A stretch of DNA of 64,000 nucleotides, from contig NZ_CP046606.1 in NCBI RefSeq assembly GCF_030408355.1, forward strand, positions 1,364,001 to 1,428,000, written 5' to 3'. Position numbers and translations under genes: made by a program. The notes beneath the pieces are model-generated. The model was not told the origin of the DNA. It searched no databases and was given only the letters and a program-made list of their open reading frames with translations. Shown piece by piece: positions 16,192 to 24,669 of the stretch. The stretch's first letter is position 1. Each line of letters opens with the position of its first letter. Source of the stretch: Corynebacterium afermentans subsp. afermentans. GTDB taxonomy: Bacteria; Actinomycetota; Actinomycetes; Mycobacteriales; Mycobacteriaceae.

Positions 16192-17181
16192 TTACTCGGC
16201 AGCAGACGGGGTGTCGCCGCCTGCCTTCGAGCTGCCGCCGGCGGCGCGACGCTCGCGCAGTTCCTGCAGCTGCTTCTGGTTCTCCACGTTCTGGGCGATG
16301 ATTTGCTTCAGTGCGTCACCCAGGGCGTTCGGGTTGCCCTCCGCCGGTGCCTGCGCGGAAGCCTGGCCCTGACGCGCCTTGGCCTCGGCTGCGGCCTGCA
16401 CCTGCTGAGCAAGCTGCGCTGGCAGGACCACCTGCAGGGAGTTGCCGGCCAGGATCGGGTCCTCGCCACGGTAGACAAAAGAGCGCGCGACGGTCTCGCG
16501 GCCGATCTCCGCGAGCTGGTCTTCGGAGCCGGTCGGCGCCGCCAAGGTGACGCGGTAGAGCCAGCGCGGACCCTCCACACCGATAATGCGGATCACGCCG
16601 TTGGTGCCGGTGCCAACGATCTCTTGGCCCCACGGGCCCTGCTGGATTTCCACCGGCATGCCTTCGGCGCGCATGCCCGCAATGATCTCCTCCGAGGATT
16701 CCTCCCAGAGGCCGCCGGTGCGCGGTGCCGCGAATGCGACCGGGGTGATACGGCCGTAGCGGGTGACCACGTGGACCATCTTCGGGCCTTGCTCACCCAT
16801 CTCCACCTGCACCTGGGATTCCTTCGGCAGCGGCACACGGATGGATCCGAGGTTCAGGGTGACGTCGGAAAAGTCCGAGAAGTCGAAGTCCTCAATGTCG
16901 ACGCTGTCGCCGTCGAACGGACCAGTGGAGCCGCCGACCGGGTCGTAGTCCGTCAGTGCCTCCACACCCGCTGCGGCGGAGGCGCCAGGTGCGGCAGCCG
17001 GAGCAGTTTCCTGCTTCTCAACGGGCGACGCCTCCTCAGCGGCCTCAGTCTGCGGCGCCACCTCGGCATCAGCCGCAGGGGCCTGAGCGCCGGGCTGTTC
17101 CTGCTTCGGCTCCAGCGGCGAGGACTCTACGGATTTTTCCTGCTGCTTCTTCTTTTTCTTGCCAAACGGCCAAAATGCCAT
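16192..17181 (-). CDS. DUF3710 family protein
   Basis: 329 residues, start supported by AGGGAG. Layout: a basic start (FGKKKKKQQ), a 60-residue Ala/Pro/Glu/Gln linker, the DUF3710 domain (about 75-260), and a coiled C-terminal tail (about 285-315). It is soluble, with no membrane segment. The family is actinobacterial, of unknown function, and always close to dut. A TACACT -10 candidate lies upstream on the minus strand near 17215, so it probably has its own promoter separate from dut. The charged tails suggest interaction with nucleic acid or membrane, but that is inference. Confidence 0.85.
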   Translation of the reverse strand: MAFWPFGKKKKKQQEKSVESSPLEPKQEQPGAQAPAADAEVAPQTEAAEEASPVEKQETAPAAAPGASAAAGVEALTDYDPVGGSTGPFDGDSVDIEDFDFSDFSDVTLNLGSIRVPLPKESQVQVEMGEQGPKMVHVVTRYGRITPVAFAAPRTGGLWEESSEEIIAGMRAEGMPVEIQQGPWGQEIVGTGTNGVIRIIGVEGPRWLYRVTLAAPTGSEDQLAEIGRETVARSFVYRGEDPILAGNSLQVVLPAQLAQQVQAAAEAKARQGQASAQAPAEGNPNALGDALKQIIAQNVENQKQLQELRERRAAGGSSKAGGDTPSAAE

Positions 17182-17266
17182 CGGTGGTCACTCCCTAAAA
17201 TTGGTGGTCGCAGATGAGTGTAATTCTTGCGTTTGCGGTTATTGACTGTAGTCCGTGCTAGCGGCG

Positions 17267-17776
17267 CTAGTGGGTTCCGGTCGAGCCGTACCCGCCGTCG
17301 CCGCGCTGCGTCTCGTCCAGAGCGTCAACTTCGGTGAAATCCACCAACTCCACACGCTGAATCACCAGCTGCGCAATCCGCATGCCACGGGTGATTTCGA
17401 TCGGCTCGGAGCGGTCGGTGTTGAGCAGGCAGACCTTCAACTCCCCACGGTAACCCGCGTCAATGGTGCCGGGCGTGTTGACAATGCTCAGTCCGTGCTT
17501 GGCAGCCATGCCAGATCGCGGGTGGATCAAACCGACCGTCCCCACGGGCAGCGCGATCGCCATGCCTGTAGCCACGAGTGCCCGCTCCCCCGGCTGCAGC
17601 ACCAAATCTTCCGCGGAATACAGGTCCGCGCCGGCGTCTTCTGGGTGCGCCCGCATCGGCATTGGCAGCTCCGGGTCAAGGCGCTTGACTGGGATCGGCG
17701 GGAGCGGATCGCCCGTGTGCGCGCCGTTGGGGTTGTGTGTGCTGTGCTCGCTGTTTTGCTTCTCCACCCGCCCCAC
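17267..17776 (-). CDS. dut: Deoxyuridine 5'-triphosphate nucleotidohydrolase (dUTPase)
   Basis: 169 residues. All five motifs of trimeric dUTPases are present in order: [36 protein letters not shown] and the C-terminal [10 protein letters not shown]. It splits dUTP to dUMP and pyrophosphate, keeping uracil out of DNA and supplying dTMP synthesis. The start is uncertain: the GTG at 17776 gives a 30-residue polar N-terminal extension rarely seen in the family, and a second GTG four codons in is also possible. Most dUTPases begin near [12 protein letters not shown]. Confidence 0.93.
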   Translation of the reverse strand: MGRVEKQNSEHSTHNPNGAHTGDPLPPIPVKRLDPELPMPMRAHPEDAGADLYSAEDLVLQPGERALVATGMAIALPVGTVGLIHPRSGMAAKHGLSIVNTPGTIDAGYRGELKVCLLNTDRSEPIEITRGMRIAQLVIQRVELVDFTEVDALDETQRGDGGYGSTGTH

Positions 17777-17887
17777 ACTACGTCAGGGTCAGTGCGTCAG
17801 CGCCACTCCGCCAATGCGCGGCACCGGTCTCCCCCGCGACTGCCCTGCAAGTATGCCCCTGCACTGGGCACGCCTATTGTGGAGTGC

Positions 17888-18430
17888 GTGAGTGAGACCG
17901 CTTCGACCCCTTCAAACCCCGGCCCCGAGAAGGCAGCGACGGCTGCGACGGCACCTCAGACGAAGGTGCTGTACACGGAGCGTCAGTGGGTGCCTTGGTA
18001 TTGGTGGGCTGCCCTCGCCGGGCTCGCGTTGCTGCTCGCCGGACAGTTTGGCCTCAACCGCAACGTCTGGTGGTTCGCGGTCCCGCTGGTGCTGTTCTCG
18101 GCGCTGTTCGCGTGGTTTTTGTTCTGGCTATCGCGCACCACGGTCTCCGTGGAACAGGACCCGGACGGCACGCGCTGGTTGCTCGTCGACGACGCGAACC
18201 TGCCCAACACCGTGGTCTCGCGCTCCATGGTGGTCCCGGGTTCCGCCCGCCAGAACGCGCTCGGGCGCCAACTGGACCCGGCGGCGTACTTGGTCTCTCG
18301 CCCGTGGGTGAGCGAACACGTCCTCATCGTCTTGGAGGACCCGGAGGATCCCACCCCGTACTGGTTGATCTCCGCGAAACACCCCGAAGATGTCCTGGCG
18401 GCGTTCGCCCCCGGCACTACCGCCGGATAA
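17888..18430 (+). CDS. DUF3093 membrane protein
   Basis: 180 residues from a GTG at 17888. A TATTGT hexamer lies seven or so bases upstream, so the message is probably leaderless. Two membrane helices (about 40-60 and 66-86, tryptophan-rich start PWYWWAALAG) are followed by a cytoplasmic DUF3093 domain (about 90-175). Function unknown; the gene is conserved opposite dut across Corynebacteriales (Rv2698 in M. tuberculosis by position). It is divergent from dut and convergent with the DUF4193 gene. Confidence 0.85.
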   Translation: MSETASTPSNPGPEKAATAATAPQTKVLYTERQWVPWYWWAALAGLALLLAGQFGLNRNVWWFAVPLVLFSALFAWFLFWLSRTTVSVEQDPDGTRWLLVDDANLPNTVVSRSMVVPGSARQNALGRQLDPAAYLVSRPWVSEHVLIVLEDPEDPTPYWLISAKHPEDVLAAFAPGTTAG

Positions 18431-18453
18431 CCGGGCAGCGGGACAAAAGACTC

Positions 18454-18490
18454 AAGGGCGGCGCCACCTGACTAGGTGGGGCCGCCCTTT
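18454..18490. terminator. Bidirectional terminator between DUF3093 and DUF4193 genes
   Basis: AAGGGCGGC-G-CCACC pairs with GGTGG-G-GCCGCCCTT with one internal mismatch and a six-base loop TGACTA. A-rich on one side and TTT on the other, between two convergent genes. Confidence 0.75.
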
Positions 18491-18510
18491 AGCCGTCGAT
18501 AGGCAACTGC

Positions 18511-18804
18511 TTACTCGCAGTCGAGGCAGATCTTCGAACCGTCGTCCTCGGTGTAGGCGAGGCGCTTGTTCTTCTGCACAAGGAAGCAGGACGCGCAGGT
18601 GAACTCGTCGTCCTGGCGCGGCTTGACCTCTACGTTGAGCTCCTCGCCGGAGAGGTCCTGGGTCGGAGGCTCCACGGGCTCAACGATCTCGCCGTCGTCG
18701 TCCATGCTGCTGCCAGCTACTTCAGCAGCCTTGAGACCTTCCAAGGAGTCGGTCTCAATTTCGTCATCCATGCGGCGGCGCGGCGCATCGTAATCGGTGG
18801 CCAT
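18511..18804 (-). CDS. DUF4193 zinc-ribbon-like small protein
   Basis: 97 residues with a GGAGGA ribosome site. The N-terminus is acidic and disordered. The C-terminal 35 residues hold two Cys pairs, CASC and the terminal CLDC, spaced as in a zinc ribbon, with FLVQKNKRLAY between. The family is conserved in actinobacteria next to ppgK-sigA (Rv2699c by position). The zinc ribbon and acidic arm resemble RNA-polymerase-associated factors, but no function has been assigned from the sequence. Confidence 0.88.
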   Translation of the reverse strand: MATDYDAPRRRMDDEIETDSLEGLKAAEVAGSSMDDDGEIVEPVEPPTQDLSGEELNVEVKPRQDDEFTCASCFLVQKNKRLAYTEDDGSKICLDCE

Positions 18805-18970
18805 GGTGGTGTGTCCTCCAGCTCAGCGTGGTCGCCCCGGGAGGGGCCTGAATGTCGTTATTTGAGCGGAATACTAGGTCAAACACATAGCCCTGTCATC
18901 TTCCCTGCTCAGACACCAGAAACTTCGCTCACAAGGCAGGTGTCGCATCGCGTTTGTACACTTCCATTGC

Positions 18971-19729
18971 ATGACGCAAAAGGCTCTGGGTTTCGGTGTG
19001 GATATCGGCGGTTCCGGCGTGAAGGGCGCCGTGGTGGATCTTCGCACCGGCGTTTTTGTGGGCGAGCGGGTAAAAATTGCCACGCCGCAACCTGCAACAC
19101 CGGAGGCGGTCGCCGAGGTCGTCGGGCAGATCGTAGATGAATGCGCGTGGGAGGGCCCAGTCGGCATCACTCTCCCACCGGTGGTGACCCAGCAGGTCGC
19201 GCGCTCCGCTGCCAACATCGATGAGTCGTGGGTGGGCACCAACGTGCATGACCTATTCACCCAGGCGCTGGGCCGCGAAACTATCTCTGTGCTCAACGAC
19301 GCGGATGCGGCGGGCATCGCCGAGGTGGCCTTCGGCAGCGACACCGCCCGCAGCGGCGCAGTCATCTTCCTCACTTTCGGCACCGGCATCGGCTCTGCGT
19401 TCCTGGTCGACGGCACATTGTTCCCCAACACCGAACTCGGGCACATGCTTGTCGACGGCACCGAGGCAGAGCACTTCGCCTCCTCCGCTGCAAAGGACCG
19501 GGAAGAGCTGAGCTACAAAAAGTGGGCCAAGCGCGTGGATAAAGTCCTCCACGAATACGACCGGCTGTTTAACCCGGCGGCGTTTATTGTCGGCGGCGGC
19601 ATTTCCCGGCACGCGGACAAATGGGTTCCGCTTCTGACAGTAGATACCCCGGTGGCGCCGGCGGCGTTGCGCAACAGGGCCGGGATCGTGGGAGCGGCGA
19701 TGGCTGCCCAGGACCATGTCGCGCCGTAG
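18971..19729 (+). CDS. ppgK: Polyphosphate glucokinase
   Basis: 252 residues. ROK/hexokinase-type ATP/polyP-binding motifs: phosphate-1 GVDIGGSGVKGA (near the N-terminus), SVLNDADAAG with the catalytic Asp, and LTFGTGIGSA. Members phosphorylate glucose using inorganic polyphosphate, and also ATP, giving a PTS-independent entry of glucose. TACACT (18957-18962) lies eight bases before the ATG, so the mRNA is probably leaderless. It precedes sigA, as in C. glutamicum and M. tuberculosis. Length and motifs are normal. Confidence 0.94.
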   Translation: MTQKALGFGVDIGGSGVKGAVVDLRTGVFVGERVKIATPQPATPEAVAEVVGQIVDECAWEGPVGITLPPVVTQQVARSAANIDESWVGTNVHDLFTQALGRETISVLNDADAAGIAEVAFGSDTARSGAVIFLTFGTGIGSAFLVDGTLFPNTELGHMLVDGTEAEHFASSAAKDREELSYKKWAKRVDKVLHEYDRLFNPAAFIVGGGISRHADKWVPLLTVDTPVAPAALRNRAGIVGAAMAAQDHVAP

Positions 19730-19897
19730 GTCCTCGGGGGGCGGTAATGTACGGTGGTTGCCGTTCAACGGTCGGCCCGCGCGGGGCACGGAATACTCCG
19801 CCTGGACGGCTGTTAATATTGGCGTTCTGAAAATTTTTGGACGCATACGTACCCTGGATTGCCAGTGGTAAGGTCCGATTGACTCGAAAGGGCGTAC

Positions 19898-21403
19898 GTG
19901 GTAGCCAGCGAAGCTTCAAGCAAAAATGCCGACGACGTGACTGCAGTTTCGTCCGACGGTGGCGCAGGCAGCGTTGCCAAATCCAGCGCGAAAAAAGCGG
20001 CTAAGAAGGCTGCGAAAAAGACCGCGAAAAAGACCGCCAAGAAGACGGTGAAGAAGGCCGCCAAGAAAACGGCGAGAAAGACCGCGAAGAAGGCTGCGAA
20101 GAAGACCGCAAGAAAGACGACTGCGAAAAAGGCGACGGCAAAGAAGGCAACTAAGGCAGCGAAGGATACTGCCGCAGATGCCGACGAGTTGGAGGACGAG
20201 CTCCAGGCCGGCGGTAGCGACGCTGACGAGCTGAACGAGCAGGGTGTCGACCGCGACGATACGGATTTCGATGCGGAGATCGACGACGAGGACGACACCT
20301 TCGACGAAGACATCGACGACACGCTCGGCGATGATGATGAGGACGGCGCGCGCGATGGCGACGCCGAGGATAACGAGGACGAGGAAAGCGAAGACAGTTC
20401 CTCCGTCTGGGACATCGAAGAGTCCGCCGCACTGCGCCAGGCACGCAAGGACGCGCAGCTCACGGCATCTGCGGACTCGGTGCGCGCGTACCTCAAGCAG
20501 ATCGGCAAGGTCGCTCTGCTCGATGCCGAGCAGGAGGTCTCGCTTGCCAAGCGTATCGAGGCCGGGTTGTACGCGCAGTACCGTCTCGACGAAATGGCGC
20601 GCGCAGCCGCCGAAGGCGACAAAGACGCCAAGCTCACCCCCGCCGTGAAGCGCGACCTGCGGTCGGTTGCGCGCGACGGCCGCAAGGCGAAGAACCACCT
20701 GCTGGAAGCAAACCTGCGCCTGGTGGTCTCCCTGGCGAAGCGCTACACCGGCCGCGGCATGGCTTTCTTGGACCTGATCCAGGAGGGCAACCTCGGCCTG
20801 ATTCGCGCCGTGGAGAAGTTCGACTACTCCAAGGGCTACAAGTTCTCCACCTACGCAACGTGGTGGATCCGCCAAGCCATCACCCGCGCCATGGCGGACC
20901 AGGCCCGCACCATCCGTATTCCGGTGCACATGGTCGAAGTCATCAACAAACTCGGCCGTATCCAGCGCGAGTTGCTGCAGGACCTCGGCCGCGAGCCCAC
21001 GCCGCTCGAGCTGGCGAAGGAAATGGATATCACCGAGGAGAAGGTCCTCGAGATCCAGCAGTACGCCCGCGAGCCGATCTCGCTTGACCAGACCATCGGC
21101 GACGAGGGCGACAGCCAGCTCGGCGACTTCATCGAGGACTCCGAGGCTGTCGTGGCTGTGGACGCGGTGTCGTTCACGCTGCTGCAGGACCAGCTGCAAG
21201 ACGTGCTGCATACCCTGTCCGAGCGTGAGGCCGGTGTTGTGCGTCTGCGTTTCGGCCTCACAGACGGGATGCCGCGCACCCTCGACGAGATCGGCCAGGT
21301 CTACGGTGTGACGCGCGAGCGCATCCGCCAGATCGAATCCAAGACTATGTCGAAGCTGCGCCACCCGTCGCGTTCACAGGTGCTGCGCGACTACCTGGAT
21401 TAA
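19898..21403 (+). CDS. sigA: Primary RNA polymerase sigma factor SigA
   Basis: 501 residues from a GTG with a nearby GAAAGGG. Residues 28-89 are almost pure Lys/Ala/Thr/Arg in KKAAKK/KKTAKK units, then about 91-175 are strongly acidic. The conserved sigma-70 core follows: region 1.2 ([12 protein letters not shown]), region 2 ([46 protein letters not shown]), region 3 and region 4 ([27 protein letters not shown]). It directs housekeeping transcription. A TAATAT motif at 19814-19819 may belong to its promoter. Basic N-terminal tails occur in actinobacterial primary sigma factors, but the length of this one is striking. Confidence 0.97.
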   Translation: MVASEASSKNADDVTAVSSDGGAGSVAKSSAKKAAKKAAKKTAKKTAKKTVKKAAKKTARKTAKKAAKKTARKTTAKKATAKKATKAAKDTAADADELEDELQAGGSDADELNEQGVDRDDTDFDAEIDDEDDTFDEDIDDTLGDDDEDGARDGDAEDNEDEESEDSSSVWDIEESAALRQARKDAQLTASADSVRAYLKQIGKVALLDAEQEVSLAKRIEAGLYAQYRLDEMARAAAEGDKDAKLTPAVKRDLRSVARDGRKAKNHLLEANLRLVVSLAKRYTGRGMAFLDLIQEGNLGLIRAVEKFDYSKGYKFSTYATWWIRQAITRAMADQARTIRIPVHMVEVINKLGRIQRELLQDLGREPTPLELAKEMDITEEKVLEIQQYAREPISLDQTIGDEGDSQLGDFIEDSEAVVAVDAVSFTLLQDQLQDVLHTLSEREAGVVRLRFGLTDGMPRTLDEIGQVYGVTRERIRQIESKTMSKLRHPSRSQVLRDYLD

Positions 21404-21430
21404 TTCCGCAGTCTGGGTATTCTCCCCGCA

Positions 21431-21474
21431 ACGTTTAAGCGCCCCGACCGTTCGTGGTCGGGGCGCTTAAACGT
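21431..21474. terminator. Perfect 19-bp hairpin between sigA and the convergent DUF4190 gene
   Basis: ACGTTTAAGCGCCCCGACC (21431-21449) pairs without mismatch with 21456-21474; loop GTTCGT. There is no T-run after the stem on either strand, so it may act as a Rho-independent end only weakly, or serve as a transcript-stabilising structure. Confidence 0.7.
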
Positions 21475-21488
21475 GGTCAAGCAAGTGC

Positions 21489-22103
21489 TTAGTTGTTCAA
21501 GCTCTTGTCAATTTCGTCCTCGATGCAGGACTGGTACTGCTCATTATCGCCCTGGAACTGCTCGCACGCTTCAAACACACCGTCATCGAGAAGCTGCTTC
21601 GCCACAGAAATGCCGAAGATGAGCATGAGCGCGGACAGGATCGTGGCAATGGCACCCATGACGATGCCGGAGATTGCCATGCCCTTGCGGGAGCCCGGGC
21701 CGACGATGGAGTTCGCCTTCTTCACACCGACGATGCCCAGGATCAGCGCGATCACGCCGAGCACGAGGCCCGGGAGGAGAAACAGCAGGCCCAGCAGGGA
21801 CAAGATGCCCACGACCATCGCGGCGAGGGCTACACCGTTATTCTGTTGCGCTGGGGCTGCCTCGTAGCCGTACGACGTCGGCGCCTGATTGTAGTTTCCG
21901 CCCGCCATGCCGTATCCGGGCTGGCCCGGTTCGCCGCGGGTGTGATCCGGCTGCAGCTGCTCGTGGCCAGCGTAATCGCCGTAGTTGGAAACACCCTCCG
22001 GGTGGCTGCCGGCGGGGTTGGTGCCGTACTCGTCGCCACCGTAGGGGTTTTCACCGTAGGGGTTCTGGCCGTTCGGATTCTGGCCGTTGTAAGGGGTGCT
22101 CAT
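21489..22103 (-). CDS. DUF4190 domain membrane protein with Asn/Gly/Tyr-rich N-terminus
   Basis: 204 residues from the ATG at 22103 (MSTPYNGQNPNG) with AAAGGA upstream; a longer frame exists. The first 85 residues are low complexity, with repeated NPYG-like units. Two long membrane segments (about 92-130, including LLGLLFLLPGLVLGVIALILG, and 145-170) belong to the DUF4190 domain, and a short outer tail has Cys residues (ACEQF, SCIED) that could form a disulfide. Function unknown. It faces sigA across a hairpin. Confidence 0.78.
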   Translation of the reverse strand: MSTPYNGQNPNGQNPYGENPYGGDEYGTNPAGSHPEGVSNYGDYAGHEQLQPDHTRGEPGQPGYGMAGGNYNQAPTSYGYEAAPAQQNNGVALAAMVVGILSLLGLLFLLPGLVLGVIALILGIVGVKKANSIVGPGSRKGMAISGIVMGAIATILSALMLIFGISVAKQLLDDGVFEACEQFQGDNEQYQSCIEDEIDKSLNN

Positions 22104-22151
22104 CACAGTTCCTTTCGTTTCATTGCGGTGCACGCCACTTTACAGTCGGGG

Positions 22152-23915
22152 CTACCAGTCTCGCAGGAAGGCGATTCGCTCGCGTAACTGTTCGGCGTTG
22201 CACAGTGCGGTTGGCGGTCCGCCGCAGGCTTTGCGCACCTCGGTGTGGATCGCGCCGTGGGGCCGGCCGCTCTTACCCGCCGCGATGGCCACGCGGGCGT
22301 TGAGTTCCTTGCGCAGTGCGGGGATTTGGTCTGCGGCGGTTGTAGCTTCGCCGGCTGCCGCTTCCGGGGCCGGGGGAGGCTTTGCCGCCGGCTCGCCGAG
22401 TACCTCCGCCCGTTCGCGCGCCTTCCGTTCTTCGGCCCTGCGCGCCCGCTCTTCAGCGTCGCGCGCGTCCAGTTGATCGCTTTGGCGCTTGGCCAAAAGG
22501 GTGCGCACCTGATCGGCGTCGAGCAGGCCGGGCAGGCCGAGAAAGTCCTGTTCCTCCGCAGAGCCGGCTTGGGTAGGCGTGCCGTAGGTGGAGCCGTCGA
22601 AAATCAGCGAATCCAGCTCAGCGGAAGCGCCGATGGATTCGTAGGACGGCATGTCATCCGGCTCGGTTTGGGTGCGGTTGGCTTGCTCCAGCAGCTCGTC
22701 GGACCAGCCTGACTCCCGGTGGGGTTTGCCCAGGACGTGATCGCGCGAGACCTCCATCTCCTCCGCCAGTCGCAGCAGCACCGGCACCGACGGCAGGAAC
22801 ACGGAAGCAGACTCGCCCGGCATACGGGAGCGCACGAAGCGGCCGATCGCCTGGGCGAAGAACAACGGAGTGGACGCGGAGGTGGCGTACACGCCCACGG
22901 ACAGTCGCGGCACGTCCACGCCCTCAGAGACCATGCGCACCGCCACCATCCACTCGTCGCGCGAGGCGGAGAACTCGTCGATGCGGTCGGACGCGCCCGG
23001 TTCGTCGGAAAGCACCACAGTGACCGGAGTGTTGGACAGCTTCGTCAGAATCTTCGCGTAGGCGCGGGCGGTGGTCTTGTTCGTGGCGATGACTAGGCCG
23101 CCGGCATCCGGCATGTTGGCGCGGATTTTCATCAACCTGGTGTGCGCGGCGGAAAGCACAGCGGCAATCCAGTCGCCCTTCGGGTCCAACGCGGTGCGCC
23201 AGGCGCGGGTGGTTTGCTCTGCGTTCAGCGGTTCCCCCAAGCGCGCGGAATACTCCTCACCCGCTGAGTCTTTCCACTGTGCCTCGCCCGAGTACGCGAG
23301 GAAGACGACGGGGCGCACCACACCGTCGGCAAGCGCATGCGAATAGCCATAGGTGTAGTCGGCCTCTGAAACCAAATGGCCTTCACCGTCCTCGACGTAA
23401 CGCACAAACGGGATCTGCGAATCGTCAGAACGAAACGGCGTACCGGTCAGCGCCAGGCGGTGTTCGACATCGTTGTACGCCTCATAGACGCCGTCGCCCC
23501 AGCTCTTGGAGTCGCCGGCGTGGTGGATCTCGTCCAAGATCACCAGCGTGCGACGCGCAGACGCCACAGCGTGGTGTTTGAAGGGATGCATGCCCACCTG
23601 CGCGTAGGTGACCACAATGCCGTCGTAAGAGGCGTTGACGGCAGAAGAATTAGTGAAGTTCGGGTCCAAGGACAGCCCGAAACGCTTCGCCGCGTCGGCC
23701 CACTGGTGCTTCAGGTGCTCCGTGGGCACGACGACAATGATGCGTTGGACAGTCTTGTCCTCTTTTAAACGCGAGGCCAGAGTCAGCGCGAAGGTGGTTT
23801 TGCCCGCGCCTGGGGTTGCCACGGCCATGAAGTCGCGCGGCTTGTCGCGGAGAAACGAATCAAGGGCCTCCTGCTGCCATTTGCGCAGCTGGGGCCCAGA
23901 AGTCGCGGCGGTCAC
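22152..23915 (-). CDS. DEAD/DEAH-box superfamily 2 helicase
   Basis: 587 residues from a GTG at 23915 overlapping the stop of the DUF3039 gene (GTGA). Walker A TPGAGKTTFA, Walker B LDEIHHAGD, motif III LTGTPFR and motif VI AIGRFVRSR are present, so it is an intact SF2 ATPase of the ERCC3/type III res-subunit kind. The C-terminal 150 residues include a charged helical region (DARDAEERARRAEERKARERAE) after the helicase core. Substrate (DNA or RNA) unknown. It is translationally coupled to DUF3039, a small zinc-type protein, an association found in other corynebacteria. Confidence 0.85.
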   Translation of the reverse strand: MTAATSGPQLRKWQQEALDSFLRDKPRDFMAVATPGAGKTTFALTLASRLKEDKTVQRIIVVVPTEHLKHQWADAAKRFGLSLDPNFTNSSAVNASYDGIVVTYAQVGMHPFKHHAVASARRTLVILDEIHHAGDSKSWGDGVYEAYNDVEHRLALTGTPFRSDDSQIPFVRYVEDGEGHLVSEADYTYGYSHALADGVVRPVVFLAYSGEAQWKDSAGEEYSARLGEPLNAEQTTRAWRTALDPKGDWIAAVLSAAHTRLMKIRANMPDAGGLVIATNKTTARAYAKILTKLSNTPVTVVLSDEPGASDRIDEFSASRDEWMVAVRMVSEGVDVPRLSVGVYATSASTPLFFAQAIGRFVRSRMPGESASVFLPSVPVLLRLAEEMEVSRDHVLGKPHRESGWSDELLEQANRTQTEPDDMPSYESIGASAELDSLIFDGSTYGTPTQAGSAEEQDFLGLPGLLDADQVRTLLAKRQSDQLDARDAEERARRAEERKARERAEVLGEPAAKPPPAPEAAAGEATTAADQIPALRKELNARVAIAAGKSGRPHGAIHTEVRKACGGPPTALCNAEQLRERIAFLRDW

Positions 23916-24169
23916 TTGCGGCGCAGCCCCTTGTAAATCCGTTCGCAGTCGGGGCACACCGGGGATCCCGGCTTGGCCTGCTTTTTCACCGGGAAGGTCT
24001 CGCCGCATAACGCCACCACCATTTTGCCGGAGATGGCGGAATCGACGATCTGGTCCTTCTTCACGTAGTGGAAAAACTTGGGGGTGCCGTCGTCTGTTGT
24101 CGACGAGGTGTCTTCCCTGAGGTCCGGGCGCTCGAGCGTCTTCGTCGTCGTATTCACGGCAACCATCAT
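23912..24169 (-). CDS. DUF3039 small protein, coupled to the helicase
   Basis: 85 residues. The family shows CGxxFPVKKQAKPGSPVCPDC: one Cys (VALCGE) and a CPDC pair that may bind zinc with a further ligand, here perhaps the His in FFHYVKK. Conserved in actinobacteria with no known role. Its stop overlaps the start of the downstream helicase by 4 bases, so the two are made together and may interact. Confidence 0.85.
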   Translation of the reverse strand: MMVAVNTTTKTLERPDLREDTSSTTDDGTPKFFHYVKKDQIVDSAISGKMVVALCGETFPVKKQAKPGSPVCPDCERIYKGLRRK

Positions 24170-24217
24170 GCCCCAATTCGGGCGAGAGGTTAAGCCGGAG
24201 GGCTAACCTCAAGGTTC

Positions 24218-24643
24218 ATGAGCGCCAACGAACAGCCATCCTCCGAGCGCGCCTCCCGCCGCTTCCGTCGGGGCAGGAAATCCCGCGCGCTGATCACGGA
24301 TGCTTCCTATACTCCCGAGCAGAATAGGCAGTCACGCGAGAAGCAGTACGCCGTCCTGCAGGGGTTGCGCTTACCGTTCATCGTCGCGGCCGTGGCTGCG
24401 GCGTGGGCGAATTGGTGGGTGCTCGCCGGCATTTTGTTCGTGGTATCTGTCCCGTTGCCGTGGATTGCTGTAGTGCGAGGGAACGCACAGGGCGAGGTAC
24501 GGGATACCCGCCGGAAGAACGTGTACAAGCCTGCCGTGGCACGCCAGGAGCAGCAGATGTTGGCGCAGCAGCAGCGCACGGCGCTGGAATCGGCCGAGAC
24601 GGATCGCGGCAGCTCCCCCGCTATCATCGACCACGACGAATAA
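24218..24643 (+). CDS. DUF3099 membrane protein
   Basis: 141 residues. A basic N-terminus (RRFRRGRKSRALITDA) is followed by two membrane helices (about 50-68 and 70-88) and a long, charged, helical C-terminus rich in Gln. The DUF3099 signature is ITDASYTPEQNRQSREKQY. Function unknown. It is divergent from the DUF3039-helicase pair, with 48 bases between start codons, and is followed 26 bases later by a methyltransferase gene. Confidence 0.83.
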   Translation: MSANEQPSSERASRRFRRGRKSRALITDASYTPEQNRQSREKQYAVLQGLRLPFIVAAVAAAWANWWVLAGILFVVSVPLPWIAVVRGNAQGEVRDTRRKNVYKPAVARQEQQMLAQQQRTALESAETDRGSSPAIIDHDE

Positions 24644-24669
24644 GCCCCCTCGCACTGCAGGAGTCGCGC

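Noticed and set aside
19916..21364. Long 482-residue open frame antisense to sigA
   Set aside because: It lies wholly on the opposite strand of a clearly coding gene; codon bias of high-GC genes creates such frames. No ribosome site or family match.
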